A stretch of 36,855 nt of DNA. Origin: Clostridiales bacterium. GTDB taxonomy: Bacteria; Bacillota; Clostridia; Christensenellales; Aristaeellaceae. Under the pieces are notes generated by a model that searched no databases, had not been told where the DNA came from, and was given only the letters and a program-made list of their open reading frames with translations. The stretch is from assembly GCA_015056325.1 (NCBI GenBank), contig SVGL01000023.1, forward strand, positions 1 to 36,855. Reading direction: 5' to 3'. This document shows, piece by piece, positions 33,761 through 36,855 of the stretch; the first letter of the stretch is position 1; every line of letters starts with the position of its first letter. The position numbers and the translations under genes were made by a program.

Positions 33761-34372
33761 TCAGAATAGAAATGACAACCAGGAAAGTCCAAAAAGCAGC
33801 AGGCTTGCTGTTAGAGCAAATGTCCCAATCCAGGCCGCCAGCACATAGGCGGAATTCAGATTGTTGATAAACTGTAGCTTGCTGATGTACCACAGACCGT
33901 CCTGTTCCTCCAGAATGCCTGTAATCCTGACCGGGATGCGGAAACGCCAGTAATCCAGCCTAACCTGTGCTGGCAAGACAAAGTACAGAACGTTGCCCAC
34001 CCGGTAAAAAGCGCTCCGATCCACATCCAACGTCAATTGCCCCCAGTATTTCCAATCGCATTGCAAAAGATGTTTGGTCCATTTCCTGCCATGGAAAATC
34101 TCTCCGGGATTGGTGCCCAAAATCAGCATATCATCTGGCAGTATTGTTTCGTCAATGCAGGCGTCTGCCAGTTCAGGGTCACGCTTTGCATAATAGGCGT
34201 TCAGCTGACGCAGAGGACGCAGCGCGTTCTCCCGCAGCTCGGCCGCAAGCTCCTCGCCAGGGATTACGCGGGGCGCGTTTCGCTCCTTACGACCATCCAA
34301 CCATATCCGGATGGCAGAATAAATCAGAACCAGCAAAAAGAATATGCAAAGTCCGCCTGTTGCATATACCAT
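33761..34372 (-). CDS. Membrane protein with SnoaL/NTF2-like domain, hypothetical
   Basis: 203 residues. An N-terminal membrane helix (about 3-24) and a C-terminal one (about 178-202) frame a cytoplasmic or outer domain. That domain has the size and alpha-plus-beta rhythm of an NTF2/SnoaL-like fold: a helix around LRPLRQLNAYYAKRDPELADACI, then four strands (WGQLTLDVDRSAFY, LYFVLPAQVRLDYW, RIPVRITGILEEQDGLWYIS). No catalytic residues can be named. The start at 34372 has AGGGAG about 11 bases upstream. The gene is the only one in a less GC-rich stretch of about 1 kb, which may mean transfer. Confidence 0.65.
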   Translation of the reverse strand: MVYATGGLCIFFLLVLIYSAIRIWLDGRKERNAPRVIPGEELAAELRENALRPLRQLNAYYAKRDPELADACIDETILPDDMLILGTNPGEIFHGRKWTKHLLQCDWKYWGQLTLDVDRSAFYRVGNVLYFVLPAQVRLDYWRFRIPVRITGILEEQDGLWYISKLQFINNLNSAYVLAAWIGTFALTASLLLFGLSWLSFLF

Positions 34373-34504
34373 CGTATATCACGCTCCCTCTGTCTGTGTT
34401 AATTTGCCCTATCACTCAAAAATGAAACCGCTTCGTCAAATTCTAGTTTGTTGTGTTCATTCTACCATGGTATGTAACGAAAAGCAAATTAGAGGTATAT
34501 TAAA

Positions 34505-34541
34505 AACAGCAAGCCCGCCGATTCACCGGGCCTGCTGTTGG
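34505..34541 (-). terminator. Second, tandem terminator-like hairpin
   Basis: ACAGCAAGCCCG and CGGGCCTGCTGT pair with one mismatch; on the minus strand TTTTT follows. It lies downstream of the first Mrp terminator, and no gene lies between. Confidence 0.55.
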
Positions 34542-34596
34542 AATTTGATTGCCTCTGCTCACCGCAAAAAGCCGCAGGCATGATATCATGTGAAGG

Positions 34597-34623
34597 CAAA
34601 AGCCCTCCGCATCTGCGAAGGGC
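34597..34623 (-). terminator. Terminator of the Mrp/NBP35 gene
   Basis: GCCCTTCGCA and TGCGGAGGGC on the minus strand form a 10-bp stem with one mismatch, directly followed by TTTTG. Confidence 0.75.
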
Positions 34624-34634
34624 CGGGGATGCAC

Positions 34635-35474
34635 TTATTCGCGTTCGTTCTTGGGGCAGGACAGCACGGCGTTCACCGCATCGGTGATCTCGTAGACAAC
34701 CATGTCCTCCACCTTGCCGGCGTCGCAGGCGGCAGCCAGGGCGGGGTTGATGGGCAGCTGGGCCAGCAGGGGCAGGCCATGCTTGGCAGCGACCTCGGCG
34801 GTCTTGCCCTCGCCGAAGGGGTAGAGCTTCTTGCCGCAGTCGGGGCAGGGCATGTAAGCCATGTTCTCCACGATGCCCAGCACGGGGATGTTCATCATCT
34901 TGGCCATGTTGACCGCCTTTTCGACGATCATGCCCACCAGCTCCTGAGGGCTGGCGACGATGATGATGCCGTCCACGGGCAGGGACTGGAACACGGTCAG
35001 CGGGACGTCGCCGGTTCCGGGAGGCATATCGACGTAGAGACAGTCCACATCGCCCCAGCAGACGTCGGTCCAGAACTGCTTGACGGTGCCGGCGATCAGG
35101 GAGCCGCGCCAGATAACGGGGTCGGTGTTGTTCTCCAGCAGGAGGTTGATGGACATGATGCCCACGCCGCTTTCGGAGTAGGCGGGCAGCATGCCGTAGT
35201 CATTGCCCATGATGGGCTCATCCACGCCGAACATGCGGGGGATGGAGGGGCCGGTGATGTCGGCATCCAGGATGCCGGCCTTCTTGCCCGCGCGGGCGGT
35301 GGCACATGCCAACAGACCGGTGACGAGGGACTTGCCCACGCCGCCCTTGCCGGACACGACGCCGATGACCTTCTTGACTTCGCTGCCAGCGTTGGCGGGA
35401 GCCAGCAGGGACGCAGGGGATGCGCTGGAGCACTTGCTCGAGCAGTTAGCGCAATCGTGATTACATTCAGCCAT
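34635..35474 (-). CDS. mrp: Mrp/NBP35-family Fe-S cluster carrier ATPase
   Basis: 279 residues. P-loop NTPase that holds and hands on [4Fe-4S] clusters to client proteins. The N-terminus has the NBP35-type cluster motif C4, C8, C11, C15. The deviant Walker A is SGKGGVGKS (41-49), then ILDADITGPSIPRM (69-81), VDMPPGTGD (148-156) and the dimer-bridging CPDC (C210, C213). The N-terminal cysteines make it closer to NBP35 than to the shorter Mrp. Start at 35474 (MAECNHDC) has AGAGGTG about 9 bases upstream; the longer frame adds a dozen residues without a good ribosome binding site. A single-gene unit with tandem terminators. Confidence 0.93.
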   Translation of the reverse strand: MAECNHDCANCSSKCSSASPASLLAPANAGSEVKKVIGVVSGKGGVGKSLVTGLLACATARAGKKAGILDADITGPSIPRMFGVDEPIMGNDYGMLPAYSESGVGIMSINLLLENNTDPVIWRGSLIAGTVKQFWTDVCWGDVDCLYVDMPPGTGDVPLTVFQSLPVDGIIIVASPQELVGMIVEKAVNMAKMMNIPVLGIVENMAYMPCPDCGKKLYPFGEGKTAEVAAKHGLPLLAQLPINPALAAACDAGKVEDMVVYEITDAVNAVLSCPKNERE

Positions 35475-35567
35475 TGAAAAATACACCTCTGTTTTGATGG
35501 ATTCCAATAAGTATTCGCCGGGATTGACAAAAATCCTGCAAGCGGGAGATTTTTCCTGGGAGAAACG

Positions 35568-35736
35568 CCCTCAGCCAACGAGCAAGCTCGCTGCCAGCTT
35601 CCCCGGAGGAGGAGCCTTTGGATCGGGATCGCTGCTGGACTTACTTCTTGCACGATCCGCAGCAGCTGCAAAGGACGTAAGGAAGCCTCCCTCCCCGAGG
35701 GAGGTGGCATCCGGTTCTGCCGGATGACGGAGGGAG
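35568..35736. repeat. Palindromic repeat, family A, copy 5 (169 bp)
   Basis: Left arm GCCCTCAGCCAACG with hairpin GAGC..GCTC and right arm GATGACGGAGGGAG with hairpin GGTTCTGCC-type and CCTCCCTCCCCGAGGGAGG. The inner core contains GATCGGGATC and GATCC. Its right end touches the stop codon of the nitroreductase gene (35737). Confidence 0.7.
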
Positions 35737-36264
35737 TTAGCCTCCAAAGCCGTTAAACCACGCCCGCTCCTCGAACGCCTTCTTCTTCGGGCCCTTCACC
35801 GGGTCAGCCGCCACGCCCACGGGCAGCAGGCAGACCAGTTCGTACTCCTCCGGCACGCCCAGGATGCGGGCCATCTTGTCGCCGATGCGGTCCACGTCGG
35901 TGATGTGCCCCTCGTACCAGCAGCTCTGGTAGCCCAGGGCCACGATGGCCAGCAGCATGTTCTGGATGGCGGCGGAGTAATCCTGCACGGCGAAGCAGCG
36001 GTCACGGTAGGCGATGATGCGCCTCGTCAGCACGCAGATGTAGGCCGGGGCGGTCTCGGCCACCGGGGGATCACATACCTCGCGGAGCTTGGCGAGGATC
36101 TCCGGGTCATCCACCGCGATGAGGCTGGTGGTCTGCTTGTTGCAGCCGGAGGGCGCGTCCAGACCGGCCTGCAGGATGGCGGTCAGATGCTCGCGGGGGA
36201 CGGGGGTGGGCAGGTACCTGCCGCGGTAGCTGCGGCGGGCGGAGATGAGATCGAGCATAGTCAT
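35737..36264 (-). CDS. Nitroreductase family protein
   Basis: 175 residues, short for the family but complete. FMN-binding signature at the N-terminus (ISARRSYRGRYLPTPV), the core DAPSGCNKQ segment, and the glycine-rich region QSCWYEGHITDVDRIGDKMARILGVPEEYELVCLLPVGVA (quoted in parts), which hold the flavin. These enzymes reduce nitro- or quinone-like compounds with NAD(P)H. The start has AGGAGG 6 bases upstream. Repeats lie on both sides, so it stands alone. Confidence 0.93.
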   Translation of the reverse strand: MTMLDLISARRSYRGRYLPTPVPREHLTAILQAGLDAPSGCNKQTTSLIAVDDPEILAKLREVCDPPVAETAPAYICVLTRRIIAYRDRCFAVQDYSAAIQNMLLAIVALGYQSCWYEGHITDVDRIGDKMARILGVPEEYELVCLLPVGVAADPVKGPKKKAFEERAWFNGFGG

Positions 36265-36314
36265 GGGGAGCCTCCTAATTACATTAGTGCGTAGCTGATC
36301 GTTGCCTCACAAAC

Positions 36315-36500
36315 AACTCCCTCCGTCTTCGTTCGCGTTTTCCAAACGCTCACGAAGCCACCTCCCTCGGGAGGGAGGCTTTGGGCTGCCTTCCTTGCTG
36401 CGGTACAAAAACATGCAGGTAAGCAGACCAAGCAGCGGTGCGGACAGAGGCTCCCTCTCGAGGGAGCTGGCTCCGCGCTTGCGCGGAGACTGAGGGAGTT
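36315..36500. repeat. Palindromic repeat, family A, copy 6 (186 bp)
   Basis: Ends AACTCCCTCCGTC (36315-36327) and GACTGAGGGAGTT (36488-36500) form a 13-bp inverted repeat with one mismatch. Internal hairpins are CTTCG..CGAAG, CCTCCCTCGGGAGGGAGG, GCTCCCTCTCGAGGGAGC and CTCCGCG..CGCGGAG. It fills the gap between recA and the nitroreductase gene with the recA terminator. Confidence 0.85.
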
Positions 36501-36515
36501 TTCCATTCGCTATGC

Positions 36516-36550
36516 CAAAAACAAGGCACGACCTTGCGGCGGTGCCTTGT
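36516..36550 (-). terminator. Terminator of recA
   Basis: ACAAGGCAC and GTGCCTTGT form a 9-bp perfect stem, followed on the minus strand by TTTTTGG. It lies 13 bases past the recA stop. Confidence 0.9.
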
Positions 36551-36562
36551 GAAATGGCGGAA

Positions 36563-36855
36563 TTACACTTCTTCCTCGAGCAGGGTGAGGAGGTCGTCCT
36601 CTTCCTCGGGCATCTCGCCGGGGTCAGCCTCGGGGGCGACGGGCGCGGCGGAGGCGAAGATCTCCGCGCGGATGATGGCGTCGATCTCAGCCGTGATCTC
36701 GGGGTTGTCGCGCAGGAACAGGCGGGTATTCTCGCGGCCCTGGCCGATGCGCTGATCCTTGTAGGAGAACCAGGCGCCGGACTTGTGGATGATGTCGCGC
36801 TCCACGGCCATGTCCAGCAGGGTGCCTTCCTTGCTGATGCCCTCGCCGTAGACGA
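36563..36855 (-). CDS. recA: Recombinase RecA, C-terminal part (cut by window edge)
   Basis: Only the last 96 codons or so are in the window; the gene continues past the right edge. The visible part has the RecA C-terminal domain ([44 protein letters not shown]) and the usual acidic tail ([14 protein letters not shown]). RecA forms filaments on single-stranded DNA and drives recombination and the SOS response. recX, often next in Firmicutes, is not here; a terminator and a repeat follow at once. Confidence 0.97.
   Translation of the reverse strand, partial: VYGEGISKEGTLLDMAVERDIIHKSGAWFSYKDQRIGQGRENTRLFLRDNPEITAEIDAIIRAEIFASAAPVAPEADPGEMPEEEDDLLTLLEEEV

Overview
The window looks like chromosomal DNA from a GC-rich, endospore-forming Clostridia-type bacterium (Bacillota), probably gut- or rumen-associated. 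Reasons: strong AAGGAGG ribosome binding sites, sigma-A promoters, a YunB sporulation protein, a PRC-barrel/AI-2E-permease cluster, secreted proteins with Thr-Pro-rich linkers, a BspA-like leucine-rich-repeat protein, and intergenic spaces full of short palindromic repeats. Genus cannot be set from the sequence alone. Both ends cut genes: alaS enters at the left edge and recA leaves at the right edge. No rRNA, tRNA, CRISPR array, transposase or integrase was recognised.

Left part (1-11.8 kb): the 3' part of a short-form alanyl-tRNA synthetase on the plus strand, then a minus-strand run of a hypothetical gene, typA/bipA, prfC (RF3), smc, a secreted leucine-rich-repeat protein and yunB. These are mostly housekeeping translation and chromosome genes, separated by palindromic repeats.

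Middle part (11.8-22.7 kb, plus strand): a class A penicillin-binding protein with a clear sigma-A promoter; a small PD-(D/E)XK nuclease followed by a SNF2 helicase and a pentapeptide-repeat (Qnr-like) protein; a NUDIX-HAD fusion; a secreted L,D-transpeptidase coupled to a CvpA-like membrane protein; and a TIGR04086-type membrane protein. The helicase and pentapeptide genes lie between two copies of the same palindromic element, which share a 54-bp identical stretch.

Right part (22.7-36.9 kb): a four-helix membrane protein, a secreted CHAP-like cysteine peptidase with a Thr-Pro linker, and a four-gene cluster (51-aa protein, PRC-barrel, 48-aa Met-rich protein, AI-2E permease). Then come a large secreted protein with two SH3 and six peptidoglycan-binding modules, a ferritin-like protein with a complete di-metal ligand set, a membrane protein flanked by a 40-bp direct repeat, a GH51 arabinofuranosidase coupled to a Cys-rich protein, a SnoaL-like membrane protein, an NBP35/Mrp-type Fe-S carrier, a nitroreductase and recA.

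The main themes are cell-wall building and remodelling (PBP, L,D-transpeptidase, CHAP, SH3/PG-binding protein), translation factors, and genome maintenance (smc, recA, nuclease/helicase pair). The most unusual items are the domain-poor AlaRS, the nuclease-SNF2-pentapeptide segment, the NUDIX-HAD fusion, the ferritin-like protein, the 48-residue protein with 15 methionines, and the MITE/REPIN-like palindromes, one of which has become the end of a coding sequence.
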